Shown here piece by piece: positions 1 to 12,069 of a stretch of 64,000 bases of DNA. How positions within the stretch are numbered: the stretch's first letter is position 1; the number at the start of each line of letters is the position of its first letter. Position numbers and translations under genes: made by a program. Source of the DNA: Serendipita indica DSM 11827 (taxonomy: Eukaryota > Basidiomycota > Agaricomycetes > Sebacinales > Serendipitaceae); the NCBI GenBank assembly GCA_910890315.1, contig CAJVGD010000019.1, positions 62,001-126,000 of the forward strand, read 5' to 3'. The notes under the pieces are model-generated. The model searched no databases and was not told where the DNA came from. It was given only the letters and a program-made list of their open reading frames with translations.

Positions 1-360
1 GTGCTTGCTCTACAGCTTGAGATTCTTGGACAACGGCATCCAGATACTATTGTTGCACTAAGCAATCTCGCAGCCACCCTAGTGGAACGTGGTCAACTGG
101 GCGAGGCAGAGACTATGCAGCGTGATGCACTTGCCCTGCGGCTTGCTCTCCTGGGACAACGGCATCCACACACTCTCAGTGCTACATATAATCTCTCACG
201 GACACTATGTATACGCCACCAATTTGGGGAGGCAATACAACTTCTCCAACCGACCATGCAACTGCGTGTCCAGGTCTTAGGTGAAGGTCATCCTCGTACT
301 CGGAACTCAGAGAAACTCCTCAAATATGCCATTTCTATGCAATCTTGTAGTAATTCATAG
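1..360 (+). CDS. TPR protein, kinesin light chain type (C-terminal end)
   Basis: The reading frame is already open at the window edge and runs 119 codons to a stop at 358-360. It holds about two and a half tetratricopeptide repeats of the kinesin-light-chain kind, recognisable by the recurring LGQRHPDT / LGQRHPHT / LGEGHPRT turns about 42 residues apart. In fungi such repeats commonly form the sensor end of NB-ARC or NACHT STAND proteins, where they bind ligands or partners. The upstream part is outside the window, so whether an ATPase domain precedes the repeats cannot be seen. The GTG at position 1 is simply the window edge, not a start codon. Family assignment is firm; function is not. Confidence 0.8.
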   Translation: MLALQLEILGQRHPDTIVALSNLAATLVERGQLGEAETMQRDALALRLALLGQRHPHTLSATYNLSRTLCIRHQFGEAIQLLQPTMQLRVQVLGEGHPRTRNSEKLLKYAISMQSCSNS

Positions 361-819
361 GAAAATCCGGAGTCAAATATTGTATTGTCTCGTGAAAACA
401 TATTTCAAAAAGACACTTATAGCTGGAGCTCATTGTTATCAGCCCTTCTTCAATGGAGTATAGTACCCCTGGGTTGCATCAACCCATTCACGGATTAAAC
501 AGAGTCTCTAAAGTCACCAGGCAGCAACGACTGCAATCTTAGTTCCCCTTTTGAACAGGCATTTATGTCGCAAACCCCAAAAGTCTCTTACCCCTCTGTT
601 GGAAGAGTTACTTCGGGCAAGCTAGCTGCTGGATCAATGTCAACGCGCTAGATATCAGAATTTGGAGACCTCTCTTCACTGTTTTAGTGGCTTTAGTACA
701 GCGAAACTAGTCAAGATTGACTGAAGCGACGAGATTCTGTTGATGTTTAGCCCAAGGCGCCGAGTAGCACATCCGTCCGCGCCGGTTTGTATAGTAGAAG
801 CTTACATATCCGAAGCAGA
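361..819. other. intergenic, convergent 3' ends
   Basis: About 460 bases between the stop of the TPR gene and the stop of the glutathione transferase gene on the other strand. I see no coding signal, repeat or RNA gene here; it should hold the two 3' untranslated regions. Confidence 0.6.
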
Positions 820-1932
820 TTATAATCTTTGTGTTGCCGAGCTTTTGGGAACAGCGATACCCGCTTGTACTTGTTCTCTCGCTTGAATACGTGCCACCCA
901 AGCCTATGTAATACAATAGTCAGTCACCCTCCTCCCATAATAGAATAAGGCACGTACTTTTACTCCAGGCCAAGCGTCCAGCGACTCGATTCCTGTGAAT
1001 GCGTGTCCATTCACCCACGGGAACGCGTTGATATCAGCAATCGAATATGTTCCCTTTCCTGGGCCAGCTAGGAATTCTCGGTCGTTCAGCCGAATCTCAA
1101 GTACAGAATAGAGGCGTTTTGTCTCTTCGATATACCCTATAAATGCATCAGCTATTGCGGGGTCGAAAAGGAAAGGCATTGACGATTGATAGCGTACGGG
1201 CTAGAAAGCCATGTTAGTCGTAGTAAGAAGCTTATAGGAGTACATACATCTTTTCAGGCGCGTATCTCACGAAATGATTCGCTAGAATGTCTCAGCAAGA
1301 GTCATACTAGACCATATAGGGGTACCTTGGCCTTGCATGGGTCCAACGCCTCCATGCTATCCCATGTCAATATGAGAACTAGGCCGGGGATTCGACTTAC
1401 AGTGAAGAATATCCACTGCAACGCCTCGCTTTCGTCGTTGCTCCCGACGTCAAACGAAAACTTGCGATCCTTGTCGTATCTTGATGCTAAGTATAGAAGA
1501 ATAGCGGCGGATTCAAATACTTTAAAGCCGTCATTCTGGTTATCGACAATAGCGGGAATTCGTCCGTTTGGGTTAATCTACCAAATAGATCAGAGATAAT
1601 CTTTGAGAGAAAACGCCTTACTCGAATGAACCAATCCTCTTTTTGCTCATTCTTGCTGAGTGTGATAGGTCGGACGGCGTACTGGAGACCATATGCAGTT
1701 TTGAGTTCCTCAAGGAAGATTGAAGCCTAGAAATGATCAGGTGGAATCTCCAGAGGCACGACACCCGAACCTTTCGTCCGTTTGGGGTCGACGACGTGTA
1801 GAGGACAATTTGTTCAGGAGCACTACTGCTCATATTTCGTTGAAAGTGTAGATGCCTAGAAGAAGGGTCTGCCAAAGATTTTTTAAGAGCGTTGAGTCGG
1901 CTCAGTGCGGTGTGTCGGGCGACAAAAGACAT
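820..1932 (-). CDS. glutathione S-transferase, Ure2/YfcG-like
   Basis: Spliced gene of about seven exons. It starts at 1932 or, without the N-terminal extension, at 1833 ([15 protein letters not shown]). The thioredoxin-like half carries [10 protein letters not shown], the [12 protein letters not shown] loop and the [11 protein letters not shown] glutathione-site segment; the helical half carries [13 protein letters not shown] and [14 protein letters not shown]. These are the signatures of the Ure2p/YfcG class, which uses glutathione in disulfide reduction or conjugation of electrophiles. Clear introns include 1727-1770 and 1578-1621, and a further short one restores [16 protein letters not shown]. 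The last exon ends [18 protein letters not shown] before the stop at 820-822. The 33-residue N-terminal extension ([19 protein letters not shown]) is basic and could target mitochondria, which is inference. The frame is consistent throughout. Confidence 0.88.
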
Positions 1933-2339
1933 GGTCGTCGTCAGTATTGATATAATGAACAATTACAAAGCAAGAAACAGATATTTGTCAAATAGAGCCG
2001 AGGCTGATCAAGCTAGCGAGTATTTCGGACCAGATTGCGCAATCCAACCGAGGCGAATAGATTGCAAGTATGCTATTGCACAGGGACTCTCCATAGAAAT
2101 AAACATCCTGATCCAACAAACGAACGAGAGACGGCATCAACCAGACCCGTCAGGGCGAATTATATGGCAGACGAAGGAGTGGTAGGCGCAGACAGACTAG
2201 CTGGGAATGGGTAATGGGTAAATGGAAAAGGGAGAGACAGGTAACTGATAGCATAGTTCCCAGAATGCGTTGATAGTGGTGGTAGTGACATGATAGTAGA
2301 AATCCAGCAGGTTGGAAAGCGAGACATGGGTGGTGGCGA
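1933..2339. other. GST promoter region and kinesin 3' region
   Basis: About 400 bases between the start of the glutathione transferase and the stop of the kinesin, both on the minus strand. It should hold the transferase promoter and the kinesin 3' untranslated region. No other signal recognised. Confidence 0.5.
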
Positions 2340-5300
2340 TTACATGCAAGCAAACTTGGACTTGCGCTTTGCGAGTTCCTCCATCCGGCTGTCCAGTTGT
2401 GCACGCGCGCGCTCCTTGGCGCGTCGTTCTTCATCGAGTCGTTGCTCCAACGACTGCTTCTCCTCAACAATCGACATTCGTACGTTGACAACTTCGCGTT
2501 TCGCATCTTGAAGATCATTACGTGCGGCCTCGAGTTGATGCTGCAAAGTATCACGCTCGCGAGCCATCTCTGAAGCCTGGAGACGGGCTTTGCGGACTAG
2601 ACTTCTTGTCAGTAATACGTTATTTCATCCCGTCGAAAGACATACGATTGCGCTCAGAGTCGTTCAAGGTAGACTCGAGTGTTCGAACAAGGTCCATATG
2701 TGCCTGCAGGTCGCCCTCACAGTGCGTTAATTGCTTGTTGAGCGTCTTGATCATCGTATCCTGCTCCTCGACCTGACGGGTCAGCTCTTCCAGTTGAGCG
2801 GCTATCTTCGAGTCGGTTTGCGGGCCTGGAGAGAGGATGGACGTTGCTGGGGTCGATGGATTGACAAGCGAGTCCGTAGCAGAGTGCATCGTCGAAGTGG
2901 TCATCGAACGTGACGAGATGCTGCCAAACTTGTCGTGCGAGAGATGGGCACCATTTGGAAGTGAGGGCAATGCGCCGGCTGGAGGAGGCTTCGAAGGCGG
3001 CACGCCGTTGACACGCGAGCGAGGAGTCATATGGACATCGTGTGAGTCGTTCGAGCCATGGCCCTCTGTAGAGGCGACAAGCTGTGCCTGCAACTCCTTG
3101 ACCATTTGATCTTGACGAGCCTTCTCTGCTTGTAGCGTATCCATGGCATCCTTGGTGCGCTGAAGGTCGATGCGAAGGTCACCGATAACGGAACGGTGAC
3201 GATCTAGTTCCTCGACGAGAGACTCTCGCTTCGAGTCCGAAGAGGTCGGCTGAGCCATCTGTGCGCGTTCGAGCTCCGATTTGAGCATATCAATCTGCTG
3301 GGAGTATTCGCGGCGTTCCTTCATGACCGTGGTAATCTCCATCTCCAAGCGAGTAATGACTACAAGCTTTTCGTTGAGTGCCAGCTCGTGCTCGCTTCTC
3401 ATTTGCTGGAGCTGAGCATTCAGGTCGGAGTCACCGGCAGCAGCAGCAGACAGTTCCTCTACTTGAGCAGCAAGAAGATCTCGATCCTTCTGAAGTGCCT
3501 CTCGCTCCATGTAATGCATCTCGTCCACTTCGGCCAAGGCCTGTGCTTGCTGTTCTCGCTCTTCAGCCACCAGCATGTCATGCTCAAGACGGATTTCTTC
3601 AATCTCTTGCTGATGCTGTTCACGAAGGGCAACAATCTCGTTCTGAGCAGCAGTCATTGCCTGCTGATGCTCTGTCTTTGATGCAAGGATCTCCTCCGTA
3701 TGCGCCTTTTGGAGTGCCATACGCTCGGCATCCCAGGCAGCCTTCTTCTCCTCGAGCTCGGCCTTGAGCTGTGCAAGAGCGGTGTCGTGCTCCTTTGAGA
3801 TGCTGGAGATGAGCGTAGCCTGCTCCTGTTGCGCATTTGCGACTGCTGAAGCCAGCTCTGCCTTTGAAGCAGTCTTGAGCGACTCCAGAGCCGAATCGCT
3901 CTTTGCCAAGGCCTCGGTGAGGCGTGCCCGTTCGCGATCCCGTTCTTCCTTGACAGCCGACAGGTTTGCGAGGCTAGTCGAATGCTCTTGACGCAAAGTC
4001 GACAAAGATGTTTCTTGCTCTTGACGGAAGGCATCAAACTCTTCCTTTGCACGCGCAAGAGAGGCCTCGAGTGTTTGGACCTCTGCCTCCAACTTGGTGC
4101 GAATGGCTTGCAACTCTGAGATGGCTGCAGCGTGCTCTGAACGTTGCTTGGCCAAAAGTTCGTTGTGTTCGGCCTCCTTTGTCGCCAGTTTCTGTGCATG
4201 CTCGGCACTGAGTTCGTTCATCTTCTGAAGGAACTCCCCATCGGCCTTTTCCACCAAACGAAGGTGTTGATCACCCACACGCTTGACCGCATCTGCGAGC
4301 TGCTGACCAAATGCCTCTTCAGCAGCCTTTGCCTGCTCCTCGTATGAGGCCTTGAGCTTGGCGATGGCAGCATCGTGATCACGCTCCTTTTCGCTGAGAA
4401 GTCGTGCGCTCTCCACCTTTGCATTCTCGAGGTCCTGAGTAAAGGCTTGCTCGCGCCGGCGAATGTCCTCTGCATGTTGTTCTTGCAGCTGCTGTACGGC
4501 CTTGAGCTGAGCATCTTGGGATTCGGAGAGACTGCCTTCGCGAGCAATTTCAGCTTGCTTAAGAGCAGCTGCGTGGTCTTCCTTGAGGCGAGCAAGTTGA
4601 GAAGTGAGATCTGCTTCTTTACGAGCGAGTGCCTCATCATGCGACGCCTTCAACTTTTGCATCTCCTCTTCATGACGCTCTTGTGCCTGCTTGATTGCAA
4701 GAGCAGATGCTTCTTGCTTTCGAGTCGACTCGGCTTCGTGTTCGGCCTGGATGACGGACAGCTTCTCGGAATGCTGAGATCGAAGAACGTCAATGGCATC
4801 AGCCTGCGACTTTTGGTGCTCGGAGCGAAGACGAGAAACATGTCCCTCGTGCTCCGTTTTCAAGGCTTGCAACGACGCCGCAAACTCTCTCTCCTTGTCG
4901 GCAACGAGTCGTTCATGGTTGGCCACTGCCTGTTGATGCTCCTCTCGTGTCTTGGCAAGTTGCGCTTCGACCTCGTCGGAGCGTGCCTTCAGGGCGGCAG
5001 CGTGCTCAGACTTGAGTTCTCGGCAAGCTGTCTCCTTTTCCTCTTGCATCTTGAGCGCACGAGCTTCGGCTTCGGCAATTTCCTTGTGGAGGCGAGAGAG
5101 CGTGCTCTCGTGATCTGCACTGATACGCTGGACGAGTGCATCGACCTCGTTTTGCTTCGCAACGAGAGCAGCCTCGTGGTTGGCCTTTGCAGTCGTCAAT
5201 TCCTGGACGGCTTGAGCGATGCGTGCAGCAGCCTCGTCGGAGTGGGATGCAATTGCAGCGGCATGCTCGGCCTTGAGTGCGTCAATTGCTTTAGAGTGAT

Positions 5301-8300
5301 CCGCCGATGTGACAGAGTGGGCGTCGACAAGTTCTGCTTCTCGCTTTTGAAGCTCGACAAGTTGCGATTGCAGTTCCACGCGCTGTGTCTCGGCATTTTG
5401 GAGCTGAGATCGCAGACCTTCAAGCTCGTTGGACATGTTCATAGCCTGAAACTCGTGAGCACGTGCAATTACACTAAAGGCTTCCATACCTGATCACGGG
5501 AGAGCACACTAAGGTCCTCATACTGGCGTGTCATACGAGCGAGCTGGCTGCTCAGACTATCGACTTGTTCCTTGTGCTGCGATTCTTTCTGAGCCATGGA
5601 TCTGCGCAACAGTAAGCCAAAAAAGCAAGGATAAAACCATCATGTACGTACCGCATCAACTCGTCCAACCGATCAAGACTCTCCGACTCGGGGGGTGCAT
5701 CATCGTCGGGGAACTTGGGAGGATGCTCAATGATCAAGCTATGCCTCAGTCTTGCGAAGCGCTTCATCAATGAAGGCGAAAGCTTGCCATCCGAAGGCTG
5801 CTCGTCCTCTACATCTTCAGGCAAGTCTTCTTCCGCCACTCTAGCCTTCTTGGGTGGGTTCTTGAGCTCCTTCAAGCTGATCTCAAGAGCGCCAATCTCC
5901 GCCTCGCGCTCTTTGAGTACCTCTTGAAGCCGCATAATCTCTTTTTCCAAACTCTGCACGGACCGCGCATTGTTGCCCTCAGACGGTGTCTGCGGCGCAG
6001 AAGATAATGACGGTGCAGACGATCCAAGCAACGTCATCTTGGGCGTCGTTGTCCCCGCCGAAATCGGTGAATGACTACCAAAGGCGCCAACGCCGTTGAT
6101 GCTCAGGCTGGTTAAAGAATGCTTGGGCGTACGCGCCGAGGAGAGCTCCTGCGACAGAGGTTGCGATTGCGATTGCGACCTCGCGTGGAGCGATTCCGAC
6201 GAGGCCGCCTGTCGGAAAAAAAGCCGCCGGCCTTGGGTACCAGGCGTTCCATTTCCGCTACCACCTCCATTAATGTTGACTCCCGAGTTTTCAAACATCT
6301 CGAGATTGGCGCGCTTGGCCATTCCGCGTCGTCGTCCAAGTGACATTGAATCGTATTGCGGAGGCCCCGTGCTCTCGTCTGCCGAGGGTGTAACCGCACC
6401 ATCCCGTTGAGCGCTTTGCAATTTTGCCTCTGCAATCTGAGCCGCAAGGTCGGAAATTCGCGCAAGGCGTCCCGATACTTGGCGCTGACCGACGAAAGAT
6501 CGGCGAGGGTTGCAGTATGTGTCTCTTGCAGCGCAACGTATTGCTTTTGCAGCTCCTCGTTGACGCCCTCGGTAGAAGCAGCAGCAGCAGCAGCCGTCGC
6601 GGCGGCAGGTTCCTTGTCGTTTGCTTGCGCGCGCGCAACCTCTTCGTCAAGACTCTGTCGTGCCTTGGAAACTTGACCAACGAGTCCACCCAACCGCGCA
6701 CGATCTTCTTGCGCAGCATCCCTCTCTTCCTCCCATCGCTTGAGTCTTTCCTCCAACTCGGTGACACGATGCTCCCGTTGCTCAAGTTCTGCTCGCCAAC
6801 TTTCGCCATCCTTGGTGAGCGTGAGCATCTGGCGTTCCAATTCTTCCGCCTGAGCACGTCGCGACTCGGATTGAATCTCGAGCGCCTGTATCGTCGCGCG
6901 CAACGCCAAGACGTTTTCGTCTGCTTTGGACAGTCGCGCTTCTAAATCGGCAATGTGTTGGGCCGAGTGAGCCTCTGCGTCTTTGAATGCTGCAATTTCC
7001 CTCTTGAGATCGGAAACGGTGCTGTTGGAGGATTGAGTGGTGTCATCAATGGCCTTGAGCTTGTTCTCCAAATCACGGATATAAGACTTGATGAAGGGTT
7101 AGAAAGAGGCGATAGGTGGTGTGTAAACCAACCTCGGTAGCAGACTCCCGCTCGGAAAGTTTCGCGACACGAAGGCGAAGCTCGTCGACATACGCCTCGG
7201 TAGCAGCATGACGAATAGCGAGTGATTCGAGCTCTTCTTCTTTCTCAATGAACATGTCATTGGTATGCCGCTGTACACGTCGTCAATCATTGTTGTTTAG
7301 ACACCAAAGCAACTCACCAAGGCAGCACGATTGAGACTCAACTCTGCCTCCATGGCACTAATCGTCTTTTCGTACTCGTCGATGACGGGTCCCACAATCT
7401 CCTCATACTTGCGCGACGCACCCACAGCGCCGCCGGCATAGCGCCTATCCTCCATCTCCCTCCGTAGACGAGTGAGCTCTTCCGTGCGCTCAGTAAACTT
7501 GGATCGGAGGTCTTCATAGTTGCTCTGAAGCTCGACCATCTGCTCAAGCACTCGCGCGCTCGGTCCACTCGCTACATCGCCAGTACCAGCGCCAGAGGCC
7601 GAAGGAGGCAAGACGCCACCATCCTTCATGACCTTGACCTCTTTCCGAAGCTTGAGGACCATGGACTGTAGCCACTCGACGTCGTCCCACCCTTCTTCCT
7701 TTTCCCGAATCTCTGCCCGATTCTTGATATTCCTCGCACGATTTGCATACTTGAGCGTATTAATCGTCTCAGCCACGTTCCATTCCGCCGGGCTGACACA
7801 CGCAATCATGAGTGTATGCGCATTGCCACCGAGCGAGTCTTGCAACAGGCGTGTGAGTTTCGAATCTCGATAAGGGACGTGGGTAGTCGCCCGTGATTTC
7901 GACGGATCACCGAGGGCAGAAATAACATTTCCCAGCGCGAGAAGACCCGAGTTGATGGAAATGCCCTCTTTGACTCGGTCTCCCTGCGCGGCGGTGCGTT
8001 TGAGACGTTCAGAGCCGGCCAAATCGACAAAGTGAAACTTGGAGACAATGGTCGTCCAGGACCCTGGTCCGTCTTCCTCCTCGGGACTCCCAGATCGATG
8101 GCCCAAGGCGGATGAAGGCCGTAGCCCGCCCCTGCTCATTGCATTGGCAAACGAGGGGGTAGGCGGCCTTCCTACGGTCGGGCTTCCAACGCGGGTACTT
8201 GGGCCGCCAGAAGCGTATACAGAGCTCGGTCGTGCGAGCCGGGACGGAGAGCGCCCCGCGGCAGGGGGTAACGGTGAGGTTGAACGTGGAGGTGCACCGC

Positions 8301-9216
8301 TGCCGGTATACTTTTTTTGGGTGAGCGTGAGGGAAAATATTGCGTGCGAGCGGGAGGACTGGGCGTTCATGTCGGTCTCGTTTGTCCTGCGAATTGCAGT
8401 CCCTTGCCGAATGAGGCTAGCGGCCAGCGTGTCAGCCGAGAAAACAAGAGAAAATGAAAGGTCGATAGGAAATAGACGTACTTCATGACTTCTTGCGCGT
8501 TACGGACATTTACTTCGCGTAAGCCGCCCCAAATGATGTGGCCGTCCTTGTCCTCGCGGATTTGGACCTCGCGACGGACGCCAGACGACTCGTCGACGAG
8601 GAGGTCGATGAGATCCTCATTATACAGCTCAATAAATGAACCTTTTATCGCGTATTGCCAGCCTCCAGCCCTCTCCGTCTTGAGTTCGTTTGCCTTTGCG
8701 AATATGGCGGCAACGGCACGAGGGATGATACCCATGCCATTTGTCGCGTCTCTTGGGTCAGCATCCAAGTCGACACCGGTCATGGAATACGTCTTTCCGG
8801 ACGACGTCTGGCCATATGCGAGCACGGTGCAGTTGAAGCCCTCGAGAAAGCGCGAGACGAGCGGCTGGGCAGTCGACGTATAAAGGGAATGTTGCGTTGT
8901 GGATTGACCGTGGACTTGGTCGAAATTAAACGTCTGCTTCTTTGGCGGGGGGCCAGTGACTGGCTGCGAGCCGCCTTGTGCTGGAGGACCGCTGGTGGCG
9001 TCTACGGCGACTTGGGTTGTAGAAGAGTCATGAATTACAATCCGCTGGAATCGAGGGGGTATGTTTGTCGCGTCCTGGTTGGTCACGGGCCTGATACGAA
9101 CCGCTGGAGGGCGACGGTGAGCCAGCTACTCGCCAACAACACGGACATGACAATCTGTAGTACTTACCGACTTGGACAGACGTGGTTGAGCCAGCACTGG
9201 CGTTGGCCGGCGCCAT
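2340..9216 (-). CDS. kinesin with N-terminal motor and long coiled-coil tail (kinesin-4/KIF21-like)
   Basis: Microtubule motor of roughly 2,150 residues. The ATG at 9216 gives [16 protein letters not shown], and splicing out 9104-9168 yields VQVAVRIRPV, the first motor strand. The motor shows the P-loop [15 protein letters not shown], switch [12 protein letters not shown], switch [12 protein letters not shown], and the neck-linker side [16 protein letters not shown] second intron is 8417-8481. About 90 Ser/Pro-rich residues are inserted between LTQKKYTG and [10 protein letters not shown]. The tail is nearly continuous coiled coil, with a disordered Ser-rich stretch near 5,950-6,350. It ends [13 protein letters not shown]. 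Other introns lie near 7,090-7,135, 7,265-7,317, 5,600-5,650, 5,490-5,530 and 2,600-2,645. Near 6,455 the frame slips by one base; reading through with one extra A gives [17 protein letters not shown], while a 53-nt intron (6437-6489) would also restore frame. Motor position and tail length fit kinesin-4 better than kinesin-1; the subfamily is inferred. Confidence 0.9.
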
Positions 9217-9459
9217 TTCAAACGAACGGTTGGGGATAGCGGTAGAGTCCAAGAGAGGGCGGAGCGGAGATTGACGGAGACTGGCGACAAATCCCAGCTT
9301 GTTAGAATACTATAATACTTTAAATAATTGTGATACGCTCGCCATTATCTCTGGGATTTCTCGCCGCCGCCCGAGGACAACGATCGAGACAGCGGCACTC
9401 TCAAGCAGGTGGCCTCCGGTTTCTCATCTCACCCACGTCCTCGCCTGCAAGCTGAAAAA
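9217..9459. promoter_or_regulatory. divergent promoter, kinesin and membrane protein
   Basis: The start codons of the kinesin (minus) and of the membrane protein (plus) are 243 bases apart, so this stretch must hold both 5' regions. A stretch rich in A and T occurs at about 9,300-9,345. No factor-binding site was identified. Confidence 0.5.
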
Positions 9460-10281
9460 ATGTCGAGATATCCCAGCATGTCCCAGAGGCCAGCGTACGA
9501 TCAGACATTGCTGGCTGGAGCTCCCTCGGTCACGCGCGAGGAGCGCCAGGTGAGCTGAGGGTTTGTTGACACCCATCGGCGTTGCTGACATCAAATCGGA
9601 AAGGCTGGATATGATATTAATGCACTTGAATCTGGCAATTACGGTGCTCCCATCGCTTCAGGAAGCCGTCCAGCAGGCACCAGAGCGTACGAATACCCAA
9701 CGACAACGGCGGACCCATTCGCGGACCCATACGCACAAGAAAGATCCTTTACGCCTTCTATCACTCGTTCAACAACCAAGAAACCGTGGTGGACGACGAA
9801 GCGAGGGCGCTGGGCTCTCGGTCTAGCCGCCATTGTCTTCATTGGCTTGATCGCGGGGATTGCAGCAGGTACTGCAGCCGCACGTAATGCTCGAAATAGG
9901 ACTCTATTGCAAAACAACGAAGCAGCAGAGTCTCCTCAAGGCGCCCAAAGCTCCAGCACTTCACGTGTTCAAGCCCTTCCTTCTTCCTCTTCTACCCCTT
10001 TAACCTCTTCTTCCCCCCAGACTACATCAAATCCAATTCTACAACAACCAAATGACAGTACACCGTTTGTCACACGTACTACCCTGGTCGTAGCTCCCAC
10101 GCCAGACGTCTCCGTGCTTCCTCCAAACCAAGGAACGACCATCACCTTTGGAGCACCGCCAGCCCAAACTCCAGGAACATCGCCCAACATTGGCGATGAA
10201 GACATTCCGCTCATCTGCTACGTGGTCCCTCACAGCAGCGCTTGTGCGCCCTACTTTGAGAATGGTCGACGAAGATCATGA
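9460..10281 (+). CDS. single-pass membrane protein of unknown function
   Basis: Two exons, 9460-9549 and 9604-10281, with a 54-nt intron (gtgagc...aaag); about 255 residues. The first exon gives MSRYPSMSQRPAYDQ. The second begins with a Tyr/Pro/Ala-rich soluble part (EYPTTTADPFADPYAQ), then the basic stretch KKPWWTTKRGRW, then one hydrophobic helix (ALGLAAIVFIGLIAGIAAG, near residue 100), then a Ser/Thr/Pro-rich tail of about 130 residues ending CAPYFENGRRRS. There is no cleavable signal peptide. Basic residues before the helix and a Ser/Thr-rich, probably O-glycosylated tail suggest the C-terminus faces outside or the lumen. I do not recognise the family. It shares a 243-base promoter region with the kinesin. 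Confidence 0.7.
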
Positions 10282-10597
10282 TCATGATCCAATGTGTCGA
10301 CTCCTGGAGAATTCAACAGGCCGGTACTGATTGACGACGATCCTTGTTGTATAACTTTTTGATGTAGACTATATCCTCCGAGCTGGCTTGTTAATACACG
10401 ACGTCTTTCAGAATACTTTACTCCTGACCAACACTCGAGTCAGGCTCCGATGCTGAGAACCTGACAACAAATTAGTAGAAGCGAATCCGCTAACGGACCT
10501 AGAAGCGCTCCCGCGCCTAACCCGTGGGTCATAAACCCCCCCTTTCGCTGTCCAACGTCCTAAACCTCCCCCAAACTGATATCCCATTTAACGGCAA
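10282..10597. other. intergenic, tandem
   Basis: About 316 bases between the membrane protein and the first F-box gene, both on the plus strand. It holds one 3' end and one promoter. No recognisable element. Confidence 0.5.
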
Positions 10598-11940
10598 ATG
10601 GGAGACGAACTAGACCTCTGGAATGTCCTCACCAATCTCGCAGACGACTATCAAACGCCAGAGGCCGCTCGACCAGAGGCCTCGACGGTCCTCCTCAGCC
10701 TTCCCAACGAGCTTTTACTGAAAATCATAAACTACAGTAAATTCTCCGACGCTCGTTCTCTGGCATTGGTGTGCAAGAAACTTAATGCTATGGCCATCTA
10801 CAGACTCTACGCCACCGTCGCGCTCTATCCCGGCCAATTTGTACCCAAGGGACTACGCTCAAAGCTCGAAAAGGTCTCTACGGAAGAATTTTTACGTCTG
10901 CATGCAGACGCAGGTTACCGTCGTGGTGGCCTAGTCGGGGGTCTACTCGCACGACAAGCGCATTTGGACGCCGTACGAACCCTGATCATCTCCGATCCAC
11001 CAGGATCGTGCGTATCCGACTATGGACGCCATGCTAATGCCATCGTCAGAGAGGTCATTTCGCGTGCAAGAGGCCTTCGGCACATTTCTTTACCGTCCAT
11101 GGCAAACTACACGCTCGACCCTGAGAATACGTTGGCCTTGGATTTACGTGGTATTCAGTTCCCAGCATCCCTGAAGTCGGTATGCATTGCCCAACTGCCG
11201 CTGGGTCCAACAACAGACTTGCAACCCATGCTAGCAAATATATCAAGCCTCGACATTCAAGGTGCACTGTTTAATTATGATGTGGGGATATTTGATATTG
11301 GTGTAGGACTAAGTCTTCGCCATTTGAATTGTACGTGGGACCTTGGTGATGTCAAAGGCACAATCCTTGGACTAGATACAATCCACAACTTCATCAGAGC
11401 ACTATCTAACCTTAAAACACTCGCAATAACTGTCTACTACAATACGACTGACGATTACATACGAACATCATCTGTCAGTGCCTTGCTGGAAAGTTTGAGA
11501 ACAATTATTCACTCTTGTTCCAGGACATCTTCGATTTCTACGCCGATGTGATAAAGCCGTTGAAAAGTCTCCGCAAGTTGACAGCTCTCCGGTTTATGCT
11601 AGGCGGAGACTACGACCGTGATGAACTAGACCTAGAGCCCTCGAGGGTACTTCGGTTCACAAAGGCCCACCCAAGTCTTGAACAGCTTACATTGCCAATA
11701 ACTTGGTGGACCAACGTCACCTGGAAACGATGTATCCAACTGGAGGAAGACGAGGAGACGGTCGTTTGGTTACCGGATCCAGCCATACATTCAAGATGGA
11801 GGATATGGTTCGACATGTACACCATTCCGGAATTGGTCGGACAGCGAATGCACCAATTCTGGGGAAGTGAGAGGCGGATCCCTTCCATTGTCGATCTTCA
11901 AAAATGGTTCTACCGGGACGGAAAGGGACCAGGATCTTGA
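10598..11940 (+). CDS. F-box protein with leucine-rich tail (sibling A)
   Basis: Two exons, 10598-11473 and 11524-11940, separated by a 50-nt intron whose position matches that of sibling B at 17.4 kb; about 430 residues. After a short acidic start (MGDELDLWNVLTNLADDY) comes an F-box-like helix set, LLSLPNELLLKIINYSKFSD then SLALVCKKLNAMAIYRLY, the Skp1-binding part of SCF ubiquitin ligases. The rest has scattered leucine-rich segments (GLRHISLPSM, LKSVCIAQLPLG, LSLRHLNCTW) and a conserved end with VTWKRC, VWLPDPA and MHQFWGSERRIPS. The expected role is choosing a substrate for ubiquitylation; no substrate can be inferred. It lies immediately next to the NLR gene, transcribed towards it. Confidence 0.82.
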
Positions 11941-12069
11941 GCAGACGGAGAACACCTCGTTACACAATCTATGAATTTCCCAGTCGGTCTTTCATTGTAT
12001 ATTGTTTCTTCCATGAGACGTTTGACAGAAAGAACCGCGAGATATATTCAAAATGATAGTAGTACAACA

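Noticed and set aside
1186-1599. 137-codon plus-strand frame
   Set aside because: It is antisense to several glutathione transferase exons and introns; the minus strand gives a complete family match.
4375-5493. Leucine-rich 372-codon frame on the plus strand
   Set aside because: It is exactly antisense to the Glu/Ala/Gln-rich coiled coil of the kinesin; such coding strands give long leucine-rich antisense frames by codon bias.
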